Below are positions 53,206 to 62,491 of a DNA stretch of 64,000 bases, one piece after another (positions within the stretch are counted from its first letter, which is position 1; every line of letters starts with the position of its first letter). The translations under genes and the position numbers were made by a program. Location of the stretch: NCBI RefSeq assembly GCF_000661955.1, contig NZ_CP007597.1, positions 3,438,031 to 3,502,030 of the forward strand, read 5' to 3'. Origin of the DNA: Stenotrophomonas rhizophila (lineage in GTDB: Bacteria > Pseudomonadota > Gammaproteobacteria > Xanthomonadales > Xanthomonadaceae). Under the pieces are notes generated by a model. The model was given only the letters and a program-made list of their open reading frames with translations. It was not told the DNA's origin and searched no databases.

Positions 53206-54551
53206 GCCGCGCTCCTGTGCCAGTAGTTTCCGTGGGCGGTCCAGGCCGACAACGGCAGTAACACGCGGCCGTCCCACTCGCCCATCACGCACAGCGGATG
53301 ACCGCCAGCAAAGGCCATCAGGCCCCAGCCGTCATCTGTATCCAGCTGCAGTGGCAGGCAGCCGGCGTCGGTGTGCATGTGCCACGTGTCGTCGGCCACC
53401 TGTACATGCCCCTGCAGACGCAACGGGACCTGCGCCAACCAGGGATTGGTCGCGAAGGATGCCGAGGCCTGGTCGATGCCGACGCTGCTATCGCACAGCG
53501 GTACAGCGGGCAGGTCTGCCAGCGTGGTCGCAGCCGGCGCCAGCGCGCGCAGCGGCACGGTGCCCGGGAAGAAATGCAGGGTGGCAGCCAGCACGTGGTT
53601 GGCGGGCCACGTGCGTTCCCAGCCGCGTCCGCCATGCGCAAATTCCTGCAACAGGGCCGTACGCCCGCTATCCAGCCCGTGCAGCCACACCCGACGCTCG
53701 GTCAGTCGCCCCGGCAGTTCCACGACGCATTGCCCCAGCACGTGCCAGCGATCGTGCAGCGTTTCGCCGGTGGCCAACACCTCGTCCTTGTCCAGCGGCC
53801 AGCCAACTGCCGCGCGCAGGTCTGCTACCCGCGCCGGGGACAGCGCGCTACGCCGGTGCACGGCCTGGTTCAGCAGCTGCAACAGGCCCAGCCGTTCCCC
53901 CATGTCGGACAGGCCGGCCATGCCGACCTGTTCGGACTCCATCGCAAGCTGCAGCTGCCCGGCCAGCGCCGGGGCCTGCGCATCCACCATGCGCGCGGCC
54001 ATGTTCATCGCATCCTCGCGCTGACTGGCCCCCAGGTTGGCCAGCCCATGGCGGAAGGTGTCGGCGATCCAGCGCTCCAGCTCGGCGCAGCCTTGGGTGA
54101 TGCGCTTCCAGCGCGTAGCTTCGCGCTTGGACGCCGCTGCGGCGGCCGCCTCGGGTGCAACCACGGGTGCGGCGGCAGCGCCCTCACCCGCCGGTACATG
54201 GCGCGCGGCGCGCTCGCGACGACCGCGCAGCCATTCGTCCACCCAACCGGGCCGGGATTGCGGCAGCGGCGAAAAGCACGGGTTGCCCTGCGCGTACAAC
54301 AGCAACAGGGCAAGGCCGTGCTTGCAGGGGAACTTGCGGCTGGGGCAGGAGCAACGGCTGACCAGCGCGGACAGATCCACCTGCGCCTGGTAAGGCTTTG
54401 CGCCGCTGCCCTGGCACTCGCCCCACACCGCTTCATCGTCGGCGCCCAGCAGGCCCCATTTGCCATCCGTTGCCAACCCGCCGGCCGCCTTGCTTGAAGA
54501 CGCATCCGGCGCCAGCGCGAGCACCTGCTCGCGCGTGAGACGCGCATCCAT
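53202..54551 (-). CDS. SWIM zinc-finger protein
   Basis: 449 residues. Seen: the SWIM motif CxC...CxH at Cys67, Cys69, Cys76 and His78 (SRCSCPSRKFPCKHG), followed by a long helical region. SWIM fingers bind DNA or proteins. First gene of the five-gene run; no promoter recognised upstream of 54551. Likely the targeting component of the YehL-type system (inference). Confidence 0.9.
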   Translation of the reverse strand: MDARLTREQVLALAPDASSSKAAGGLATDGKWGLLGADDEAVWGECQGSGAKPYQAQVDLSALVSRCSCPSRKFPCKHGLALLLLYAQGNPCFSPLPQSRPGWVDEWLRGRRERAARHVPAGEGAAAAPVVAPEAAAAAASKREATRWKRITQGCAELERWIADTFRHGLANLGASQREDAMNMAARMVDAQAPALAGQLQLAMESEQVGMAGLSDMGERLGLLQLLNQAVHRRSALSPARVADLRAAVGWPLDKDEVLATGETLHDRWHVLGQCVVELPGRLTERRVWLHGLDSGRTALLQEFAHGGRGWERTWPANHVLAATLHFFPGTVPLRALAPAATTLADLPAVPLCDSSVGIDQASASFATNPWLAQVPLRLQGHVQVADDTWHMHTDAGCLPLQLDTDDGWGLMAFAGGHPLCVMGEWDGRVLLPLSAWTAHGNYWHRSAA

Positions 54552-54771
54552 ATCCGTTCCCGGGCTTTCCCTGCGTAGGCCGCATCATAAAGGAGCATCA
54601 AGCACGCATGGGGTGATCCACGTCGCGTGCGCCGAAAGCCATGCAGGGCACCACGGGTGACCGGCGAGCGCTGTCGCATGCAGCACTGTCGATGACCTCG
54701 TTCGATGCCATCGGCGCTCCCCGAACGCGTCGCGTGCGCGCAGGGTTGCGCCCCGTCCTGCACTGCAGCCC

Positions 54772-55068
54772 TCAACGCTGCTCGGTTCGGACCACCTGAT
54801 AGACGGCGATATTGCGCTCAGCCAGAACGCGGACCACTTCAGGGATCAACTGCATCGGCAGGTCCACCTCGTAGCCATGCGGTCGGGGCCGTAGTTCCGC
54901 AGGCGCGACGCTGAAGCTTGCATGGGCCTGGCGGCGCTCGAACAGGAAGGCGGTGATCGCATCGCGCGCGATGTCCTGCCACTCGCCCACTTCGAAGTAC
55001 ACCCGGTACAGCGTGTCGCCGTAGTCGGCCGGTGTGCCGACGGCGGGATCGGTGCCACTGGGGTCCAT
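54772..55068 (-). CDS. Small acidic hypothetical protein, 98 residues
   Basis: Start at 55068, RBS GAGGA about 7 bases before the ATG. Residues show a ferredoxin-like pattern (YRVYFEVGEWQDIARDAITAFLFERR; VVRVLAERNIAVYQV). No named family. Lies between the tRNA-Val terminator and the SWIM gene, on the same strand. A real gene is likely from codon use and RBS. Confidence 0.6.
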   Translation of the reverse strand: MDPSGTDPAVGTPADYGDTLYRVYFEVGEWQDIARDAITAFLFERRQAHASFSVAPAELRPRPHGYEVDLPMQLIPEVVRVLAERNIAVYQVVRTEQR

Positions 55069-55172
55069 GCCATGTTCCTCGGTAGGTGGGACAGCGGGCG
55101 GCGCTGCACCTGCACGATAGCGCGGGCGACGTCGGCTGGCCTGCAGGATCCGAGGCGCGTGCAACGCCCAAC

Positions 55173-55200
55173 AAAAAAGCCCCCGTTTCCGGAGGCTTTT
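55173..55200 (-). terminator. Rho-independent terminator of tRNA-Val
   Basis: On the minus strand: GCCTCCGGAAACGGGGGC hairpin followed by six T, with an A-run on the other side. Lies 13 bases past the tRNA 3' end; a convincing intrinsic terminator. Confidence 0.88.
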
Positions 55201-55212
55201 CTGACTGAATCG

Positions 55213-55287
55213 TGGTGGGCGGTGCAGGGTTCGAACCTGCGACCCTTGCCGTGTGAAGGCAATGCTCTACCGCTGAGCTAACCGCCC
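55213..55287 (-). tRNA. tRNA-Val (anticodon CAC)
   Basis: 75 bases with encoded CCA. On the minus strand the acceptor stem GGGCGGT/ACCGCCC, D arm TTAGCTCAGCGGTAGAGCA, anticodon stem TTGCC/GGCAA with loop TTCACAC (anticodon CAC at the centre), and T arm GCAGGTTCGAACCCTGC are all paired. Own promoter and terminator, so an independent unit. Confidence 0.95.
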
Positions 55288-55305
55288 GATGCTGCTGAGC
55301 CGCTC

Positions 55306-55333
55306 ATTATAGGGCGGCAATTTTCGGCGTCAA
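55306..55333 (-). promoter_or_regulatory. Promoter of tRNA-Val
   Basis: -35 TTGACG (55328-55333), a 16-base spacer and a perfect -10 TATAAT (55306-55311), 18 bases before the tRNA 5' end. The leader after -10 is GC-rich (GAGCGGC), a discriminator type associated with growth-rate control. Confidence 0.85.
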
Positions 55334-55350
55334 CGGTTTCGCCGAAATTT
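55321..55350. terminator. Hairpin between pilZ end and tRNA-Val promoter
   Basis: TTTCGGCG...CGCCGAAA, 8-base stem, 10-base loop, flanked by AT-rich bases. Could end the fabD-pilZ operon transcript; it overlaps the -35 of the tRNA promoter. No clean T-run on the minus strand, so a weak terminator call. Confidence 0.4.
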
Positions 55351-55352
55351 CT

Positions 55353-55706
55353 TCACATCGTGTGCGTGGGCTTGTCCGAGGTCAGGATGCCGGCCAGCAG
55401 CGTCTCGATCTTGTTGCGCACATTCTCGCCCTCGGCCCCTTCGGCCAGCTGCACGCCGATGCCGGCCGCGCGGTTGCCCTGGGCGCCGGCGGGGGTCACC
55501 CAGATGACCTTGCCGGCCACCGGCAGGCGCTCGCTGGAGTCCGGCAGGGTCAGCAGCAGGAACACCTCATCGCCCAGGAAGTAGCGCTTGGGGGTGGGGA
55601 CGAAGACGCCGCCGTTCTTCACGAACGGCATGTACGCGCTGTACAGCGCGGCCTTGTCCTTGACCGCCAGCGACAGGATGCCCTGGCGGGCGTTGGTGGC
55701 ACTCAT
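55353..55706 (-). CDS. PilZ domain protein, type IV pilus-linked
   Basis: 117 residues. Seen: KNGGVFVPT and VAGKVIWVTPAG, the PilZ fold as in the founding PilZ of pilus biogenesis, which lacks the RxxxR c-di-GMP motif; none is visible here. Adjacent to holB, as in Pseudomonas and Xanthomonas. Overlaps the holB stop (ATGA). Confidence 0.93.
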   Translation of the reverse strand: MSATNARQGILSLAVKDKAALYSAYMPFVKNGGVFVPTPKRYFLGDEVFLLLTLPDSSERLPVAGKVIWVTPAGAQGNRAAGIGVQLAEGAEGENVRNKIETLLAGILTSDKPTHTM

Positions 55707-56662
55707 GCTCTATTCCCCTTTGCTTGCCGCTCGTTGACCTTGTTCCAGGCCAACAACAATTCCACCACCGCAAGGTCGGCGCGCACGGTGGTGCGCAGCA
55801 GATCTCGGGTACGGTTGGCGGCGTCGAACCACGCCGCCAGCTTGTGCAATCGGTCCGGATCGGTCAAGCCGCCCGTGCTGGCCTGGGCCAGCGCCAGGTC
55901 GGCGGCGTGACGCAGGCGCAGCGCCGCGTTGTCGTCGGCGGTCCAGCGCTGGGCCAGCTCCACCGCACCGGCGCGCCCGGCCACCAGCGCTTCCAGGTCG
56001 GTGGCCACCTGCCGGCGCAGCGCCAGGCCATCCTCGCGCAGCCAGTCGTCGGCCTGCCCGGGGTGGCCGCGCGCGGCGTCCAGGGCCTCTTCCGCGCTGC
56101 GCGGGGTGTGGCCCTGGGCGTGCAGCCAGGCCAGTGCTTCCTCACGCGGGGGCAGCTTGAACTCCAGTCGCTGGCAGCGGCTGCGCACGGTCGCCGGCAG
56201 GCGCGCCGGGTCGCTGCTGATCAGCCACAGGTAGCGGCCCGGCTGCGGCTCTTCCAGGGTCTTGAGCAGCGCGTTGCAGGCCGCGCGGTTGATCGCATCG
56301 GCCGGGTCGACGATCACCACCTGGGCAATGCCGTACTGCGGGGTCAGCGCCAGCTTCTGCGAGATCTCGCGGATCTGCTCGATCACGATCTCGGTGCGCA
56401 GCTTGTCGCCGGATTTGTTCGGCACGAACGAGATCAGCTGCAGGTCCGGGTGGGTGCCGGCAGCGATCAGCTGGGCGCTGCGCTGGGCAGCGGCCGGTTC
56501 ACCGCTGCACAGGATGTGCTGGGCCATGCGCAGCGCCACGGCGCGCTTGCCCAGCCCGGCTGGGCCGCAGATCAGCAGGCCATGGCCCAGGCGCCCGGCG
56601 TCCAGCGCGGCCACGGTCTGGTCATAGGCGCGCTGCTGCCACGGGGAAAAGGTCTCACTCAT
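55703..56662 (-). CDS. holB: DNA polymerase III delta' subunit HolB
   Basis: Clamp-loader subunit, 319 residues from the ATG at 56662. Seen: GPAGLGKRAVALRMAQ (a Walker A relic), AGTHPDLQLI, VVIVDPADAINRAACNALLKTLEEPQPG and SSDPARLPATVRSRCQ. The zinc-module cysteines found in E. coli between the Walker region and AGTHPD are missing (ILCSGEPAAAQRSAQ has one Cys). Follows tmk with an 8-base overlap. Confidence 0.92.
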   Translation of the reverse strand: MSETFSPWQQRAYDQTVAALDAGRLGHGLLICGPAGLGKRAVALRMAQHILCSGEPAAAQRSAQLIAAGTHPDLQLISFVPNKSGDKLRTEIVIEQIREISQKLALTPQYGIAQVVIVDPADAINRAACNALLKTLEEPQPGRYLWLISSDPARLPATVRSRCQRLEFKLPPREEALAWLHAQGHTPRSAEEALDAARGHPGQADDWLREDGLALRRQVATDLEALVAGRAGAVELAQRWTADDNAALRLRHAADLALAQASTGGLTDPDRLHKLAAWFDAANRTRDLLRTTVRADLAVVELLLAWNKVNERQAKGNRA

Positions 56663-57323
56663 GGGAAGGCTCCGGTGCCAGCCAGGCATCCACCGCCGCC
56701 ACCACCGATGCGGCAACGCCGACCTGGTCCTGGCTGGCGTCGATCAGGCGGAAACGGGCGGGGTCGGCGCTGACGCGCTGGCGGAATACCGCGCGCACGC
56801 GCTGGAAGAAGTCGTCCTGCTCGCTCTCGATGCGGTCCGGCCACAGGTCGCGGCCATTGGCGCGGGCGCGGCCGACGGCCACATCCACGTCGAGCAGCAG
56901 GGTCAGCCCGGGCAGCAGGCCCACCGCGCGGCGCTCGAGGTCGGCGATCCACGCCGCGTCCAGGCCGCGGCCGCCGCCCTGGTAGGCGTAGCTGGAATCG
57001 GTGAAGCGGTCGCTGACGACGTAGCAGCCGCGGCGCAGCGCCGGCTCGATCACCTGGCGTACGTGCTGGGCCCGCGCGGCAAACACCAGCAGCAGCTCGG
57101 CCTCGGCCGACAACGGCTCGGCGGCGATCTCCGCATCAGGGGTGAGCACCAGCGCGCGGATGCGCTCGGCCAACGGCGTGCCGCCGGGCTCGCGGGTCAA
57201 CAGCACCTCGTGGCCGCGTGCGTGCAGGGCCTCGCGGATGGCATTGATGGCGGTGGTCTTGCCCGCGCCTTCGCCGCCTTCCAGGCTGACAAAGCGCGGG
57301 TGGCGCAGCAGCGAGGCGGTCAT
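56655..57323 (-). CDS. tmk: Thymidylate kinase
   Basis: Makes dTDP from dTMP. 222 residues from the ATG at 57323. Seen: P-loop GGEGAGKTT, LTREPGGTPLAERIR, DRFTDSSYAYQGGGRG and the LID region. An in-frame upstream extension inside mltG is not used. Overlaps mltG (ATGA) and holB. Confidence 0.95.
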   Translation of the reverse strand: MTASLLRHPRFVSLEGGEGAGKTTAINAIREALHARGHEVLLTREPGGTPLAERIRALVLTPDAEIAAEPLSAEAELLLVFAARAQHVRQVIEPALRRGCYVVSDRFTDSSYAYQGGGRGLDAAWIADLERRAVGLLPGLTLLLDVDVAVGRARANGRDLWPDRIESEQDDFFQRVRAVFRQRVSADPARFRLIDASQDQVGVAASVVAAVDAWLAPEPSHE

Positions 57324-58378
57324 TGCGGTGCGGCCTGGCTGCGCTGCTGGCGCAGCTGCTGCAGGTAGCGCGCCACGGCCGCGTTGTGGTCGGTGTAATT
57401 GGCCGAGAACACGTGCGCGCCGCTGCCGTCGCCCACTGCCACGAAGTACAGCGCATCGCCGGCGGCCGGTTGCGCGGCGGCCTGCAGGGCGTCGCGGCCC
57501 GGCATGGCGATCGGAGTCGGGGTCAGGCCGGCCCGGGTGTAGGTGTTGTACGGCGTATCGGTGGTGAGGTCGCGCTTGCGGATGTTGCCGTCGTAGCTGC
57601 TGCCGATGCCGTAGATCACGGTCGGGTCGGTCTGCAGGCGCATGCCGATCTTCAGCCGGCGCATGAATACGCCGGCGATCTGCGGCCGCTCGCTGGGCAG
57701 CGCGGTTTCCTTCTCGATGATCGAGGCCAGGGTCAGCAGTTCGTACGGCGTGTTCAGCGGCAGATTGTCGGCACGGCTGTCCCACGCGGCGGTCAGTTCC
57801 TTTTCCATCGCCGCGTGCGCGCGCTTGAGCACGTCCACGTCGCTGTCGCCGCGCTGGTACACGTAGGTTTCGGGCAGGAAGCGGCCTTCCGGGTGTTCGC
57901 CGGGGAAGCCGATGGCCTTCATCAGGGCAGCGTCGTCGAGGCTGTCGGTGGTGTGCACCAGCGGGTCGGCGCGCTTGAGCGCGGCCCGGACCTGGCGGAT
58001 GTTCCAGCCTTCCACGATGGTCACCCGGTGCTGCAGCACGCGGCCCTGGCGCATGCGCAGCAGCAGCTCGCGCGGGGTCAGGCTGGGGTCCAGCGCGTAT
58101 TCACCCACCTTGAGCTTGCCGGCCGCATCCAGCTGGCGCGCCAGCAGTTGCCACTGGGTGTCGCTGCCTTCGTCCACGCCGGCCGCACGCAGCTTGCCCA
58201 GCACCGTGTTCAGGCCGTCGCCGGAGGCGATCACCATGCTGGGCTGGTCCGGGGTCAACGGCGCATCGGCGAAGCCGCGCTGGCTATGCCAGAACCACGC
58301 CCCTGCACCAGCCAGCAGCAATGCCCCCAACAGCAGCACCGCCAGCACGGCCAGACATCCCCGTTTCGCACCCGCCAT
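57320..58378 (-). CDS. mltG: Endolytic murein transglycosylase MltG
   Basis: Releases nascent peptidoglycan strands; a determinant of glycan length. 352 residues from the ATG at 58378, with RBS GAGG. Seen: N-terminal membrane helix, LysM-like region and the YceG catalytic motif LASIIEKETALPSERPQIAGVFMRRL with the conserved Glu. It lies between pabB and tmk, the usual order. Confidence 0.95.
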   Translation of the reverse strand: MAGAKRGCLAVLAVLLLGALLLAGAGAWFWHSQRGFADAPLTPDQPSMVIASGDGLNTVLGKLRAAGVDEGSDTQWQLLARQLDAAGKLKVGEYALDPSLTPRELLLRMRQGRVLQHRVTIVEGWNIRQVRAALKRADPLVHTTDSLDDAALMKAIGFPGEHPEGRFLPETYVYQRGDSDVDVLKRAHAAMEKELTAAWDSRADNLPLNTPYELLTLASIIEKETALPSERPQIAGVFMRRLKIGMRLQTDPTVIYGIGSSYDGNIRKRDLTTDTPYNTYTRAGLTPTPIAMPGRDALQAAAQPAAGDALYFVAVGDGSGAHVFSANYTDHNAAVARYLQQLRQQRSQAAPQ

Positions 58379-58444
58379 GGTCACCTCGAATGGTTTTCGC
58401 CGCCGCGCAGCATACCGCGCGACCGCTGCACACGCCCAAACGGC

Positions 58445-59800
58445 TCAGTCATGCCGGCCCAGCGCACGCATCAGGCCACGCGCCTTGGCGCGGGTTTCGT
58501 CCAGTTCCTTGTCCGGGTCCGAATCGACCACGATGCCGGCACCGGTGCGGAAGGTGGCGCTGGCCGCGGCCACTTCGGCGGTGCGGATCAGGATGTTCAG
58601 ATCCAGGTCGCCATCGCGGTTGAGCCAGCCGAACGCGCCGGTGTAGGCGCCACGCGCGGTCTGCTCCAGCTCGGCGATGATCTGCATGCAGCGTACCTTC
58701 GGGCACCCGGTGATGGTGCCGCCCGGGAAGGTGGCGGCGATCACCTGGCCGGGGCTCACGCCCGCGCGCAGGCGGCCGCGCACGTTGCTCACGATGTGGT
58801 GCACGTGGGCGTAGCTTTCCACCGTCATCAGCTCGTCGACCTCGACGCTGCCGGGCGTGCAGATGCGGCCCAGGTCATTGCGCTCCAGGTCGATCAGCAT
58901 CACGTGCTCGGCGCGCTCCTTGGGGTGGCCGACCAGCTCCTGGATGCGCGCAGCGTCATCGTCGCCGGCAAAGCGCGGGCGGGTACCGGCGATCGGCCGG
59001 GTCTGCACGTCGTCGCCATGCACCGACACCAGCCGCTCCGGCGAGGAACTGACCACCGCCCTGCCCTGCGCCATGAACAGCCCGGCGAACGGGGCCGGGT
59101 TGGCCACCCGCAGCTGCGCATACAGCGCCTGCGGCGACAGCATGCTGGCGAACTGCGCGTTCCAGCGCCGCGACAGGTTCACCTGGAACACATCGCCGGC
59201 ACGCAGGTACTCGATGACCTTGCCCACGCCGTCGGTGAAGCGCGCAGGCGCATCCTCGCCCACCTCGGCCGGCGGCTGCCAGGCCGGCAGCGGCGGCAAC
59301 GCACGTGCGGCGTCCAGGTCGGCCAGCAGGGTCTGCAGCAGTGCGGCGTGGTCGGTTTCGCACACGGCGTGGTACTGGCCCAGCACGCGGTCGTGCAGCA
59401 CCGCTGCGGGGCAGCGCAGGGCCAGGGCGGCGGGCAGCCCGTCGGCGCGCGCGGGCAGCCGCAGCACCGTTTCGATCTGCCCGGCCAGTTCGTAATCCAG
59501 CATCAGCGCCCAGCCACCACGGAACGGCAGCTGGATCTCCTCGCGTGGCTGACGCAGCGCCGCCCACTGCGCGTCCAGCACGTCCAGGAAGCTGCCCGGA
59601 TGGGCAACGCCTTCGGCATCGCGCACGACGCCATCCGCGTGCAGCGCGAGCGCCTGCCCGTTGCCCATCAGCAGCAGGTCCCAGCGGCCCTGCGCGGTGC
59701 CCGAGGCGGTGGATTCCATCAGCAGCGGATAGCGCGATGGCGCCACGCGCTGCAGCGCGAGCAGGTCGGTGGTGGCGGGCAGCGGATGGGTCAGCAGCAT
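58445..59800 (-). CDS. pabB: Chorismate-binding synthase, aminodeoxychorismate synthase component I (PabB)
   Basis: 451 residues from the ATG at 59800. Seen: N-terminal domain, and the C-terminal chorismate-binding fold with FQVNLSRRW, RPIAGT (269-273), IDLERNDLGR and GGTITGCPKVRCM. Context between fabF and mltG, the place of folate pabB/pabC in related genomes, supports PabB. However, at the diagnostic site PIKGT it carries PIAGT (Ala271), as anthranilate synthase does. Confidence 0.8.
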   Translation of the reverse strand: MLLTHPLPATTDLLALQRVAPSRYPLLMESTASGTAQGRWDLLLMGNGQALALHADGVVRDAEGVAHPGSFLDVLDAQWAALRQPREEIQLPFRGGWALMLDYELAGQIETVLRLPARADGLPAALALRCPAAVLHDRVLGQYHAVCETDHAALLQTLLADLDAARALPPLPAWQPPAEVGEDAPARFTDGVGKVIEYLRAGDVFQVNLSRRWNAQFASMLSPQALYAQLRVANPAPFAGLFMAQGRAVVSSSPERLVSVHGDDVQTRPIAGTRPRFAGDDDAARIQELVGHPKERAEHVMLIDLERNDLGRICTPGSVEVDELMTVESYAHVHHIVSNVRGRLRAGVSPGQVIAATFPGGTITGCPKVRCMQIIAELEQTARGAYTGAFGWLNRDGDLDLNILIRTAEVAAASATFRTGAGIVVDSDPDKELDETRAKARGLMRALGRHD

Positions 59801-59840
59801 GGCGGGGAACCGGAAGGTGCGGGAGGGCCAGATACACCAA

Positions 59841-59859
59841 GGCCGCCAAGATGGCGGCC
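59841..59859 (-). terminator. Strong hairpin between fabF and pabB
   Basis: GGCCGCC-ATCTT-GGCGGCC on the minus strand (7-base perfect stem), without a T-run. Possibly an attenuator or RNA-processing hairpin in the 85-base gap. Confidence 0.35.
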
Positions 59860-59885
59860 CGGGTGCGGGTACGGCAGCGCGGCGA

Positions 59886-61148
<1,263 letters not shown>

Positions 61149-61207
61149 TGCTGATTCTCCTGGCCCGTGGTTCACGGGTATGACGCGGTGTAACGCTCAA
61201 ATGCACA

Positions 61208-61226
61208 GGGCCGCAAGTGCGGCCCC
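61208..61226 (-). other. Hairpin between acpP and fabF
   Basis: GGGCCGC-AAGT-GCGGCCC-type perfect stem in the 136-base gap, without a T-run. Could protect the highly expressed acpP transcript 3' end (inference). Confidence 0.4.
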
Positions 61227-61284
61227 ATGGGATTGCCGCGCGCGGCCGGGGCGGGTGCCACCGCCGCGCGCAAGCCGCCTGACA

Positions 61285-61524
61285 TCAAGCCTTGACGTGG
61301 GCGTTGATGTAGTCGATTGCAGCCTGGACGGTGCTGATCTTCTCGGCTTCTTCGTCCGGGATTTCGCACTCGAACTCTTCTTCCAGCGCCATCACCAGTT
61401 CAACGGTGTCCAGCGAGTCAGCGCCCAGGTCATCGACGAACGATGCGCTGTTGGTGACTTCTTCTTCCTTGACGCCAAGCTGTTCGACGACGATTTTCTT
61501 GACGCGTTCTTCGATGGTGCTCAT
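61285..61524 (-). CDS. acpP: Acyl carrier protein
   Basis: 79 residues, strongly acidic four-helix protein. Ser37 in [10 protein letters not shown] carries the 4'-phosphopantetheine. The start at 61524 gives MSTIEERV, the normal start; the 121-residue open frame upstream is not used. Located between fabG and fabF. Confidence 0.97.
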   Translation of the reverse strand: MSTIEERVKKIVVEQLGVKEEEVTNSASFVDDLGADSLDTVELVMALEEEFECEIPDEEAEKISTVQAAIDYINAHVKA

Positions 61525-61565
61525 TGGATATCGCTCCAGATGGAGTAGTGGTTCAAAAATGACGC

Positions 61566-61597
61566 CATCCGATGTCGGATGACCGTGGGATAGTGTA
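61566..61597 (-). promoter_or_regulatory. acpP promoter region with an inverted repeat
   Basis: Possible -10 TACACT on the minus strand (61592-61597) followed by the dyad CATCCGA-CA-TCGGATG (61566-61581), about 42 bases before the acpP start. No good -35. The dyad sits where a repressor could block early transcription. Candidate only. Confidence 0.3.
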
Positions 61598-61677
61598 GTG
61601 GAAACCGGTGATGCCTTGCATTGCCGCAAAACATCTTTCAGATCAACCACTTGCGGCGCGATCCGTGCGCCACATGC

Positions 61678-62421
61678 TTACGGCATGTACATGCCGCCGT
61701 TCACATGGAGGGTTTCGCCGGTGATGTAGCTGGCCGAGGGACCGGCCAGGAACGCCACCGCGTTGGCGATGTCGGACGGTTCACCCAGGCGTTCCAGGGC
61801 GATCGTCTTGACCAGGCCGGTGCGCTGCTCTTCCGGCAGGGCCTTGGTCATGTCGGTGTCGATGAAGCCGGGGGCGACCACATTGACGGTGATGCCGCGC
61901 GAGCCGATTTCCTTGGCCAGCGACTTGGAGAAGGCAATGATGCCGGCCTTGGCGGCGGCATAGTTGGCCTGGCCGGCATTGCCGGTCACGCCGATCACCG
62001 AGGCGATGTTGATGATGCGCCCCTTGCGGGCCTTCATCATGCCGCGGATGACCGCCTTGGAGGTGCGGAACACGCTGGTCAGGTTGGTGTCGAGGATGGC
62101 CTGCCAGTCCTCGTCCTTCATGCGCAGCAGCAGGTTGTCGCGGGTGATGCCGGCGTTGTTGACCAGGATGCTGATGGCGCCGAATTCCTTGGCGATACCG
62201 TCCAGCACGGCGTCCAGCGCGGCGGCGTCGGTGACGTTCAGCGCGCGGCCGTGGCCACCCACGGCGGCCAGGCGCTCGCCAATGGCGGCGGCACCGGCGT
62301 CGGTGGTGGCGGTGCCGATGACGGTCGCGCCCTGCGCGGCCAATGCGTCGGCAATGGCGGCGCCGATGCCACGGCTGGCGCCGGTCACCAGTGCGATTTC
62401 ACCCTGAAGGGGCTTGCTCAT
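61678..62421 (-). CDS. fabG: 3-oxoacyl-ACP reductase FabG
   Basis: NADPH-dependent reductase of fatty acid elongation. 247 residues from the ATG at 62421. Seen: TGASRGIGAAIADALA, the NNAG motif, Ser in NIASVIG and YAAAK (YxxxK). Follows fabD after 70 bases. Confidence 0.96.
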   Translation of the reverse strand: MSKPLQGEIALVTGASRGIGAAIADALAAQGATVIGTATTDAGAAAIGERLAAVGGHGRALNVTDAAALDAVLDGIAKEFGAISILVNNAGITRDNLLLRMKDEDWQAILDTNLTSVFRTSKAVIRGMMKARKGRIINIASVIGVTGNAGQANYAAAKAGIIAFSKSLAKEIGSRGITVNVVAPGFIDTDMTKALPEEQRTGLVKTIALERLGEPSDIANAVAFLAGPSASYITGETLHVNGGMYMP

Positions 62422-62491
62422 CTGTAGTTCCTCGAACGGGACCGGTCCACGCGCCAGGCCGGGGCCGGGCGACGCAAAGCCAGTCAAAGGA

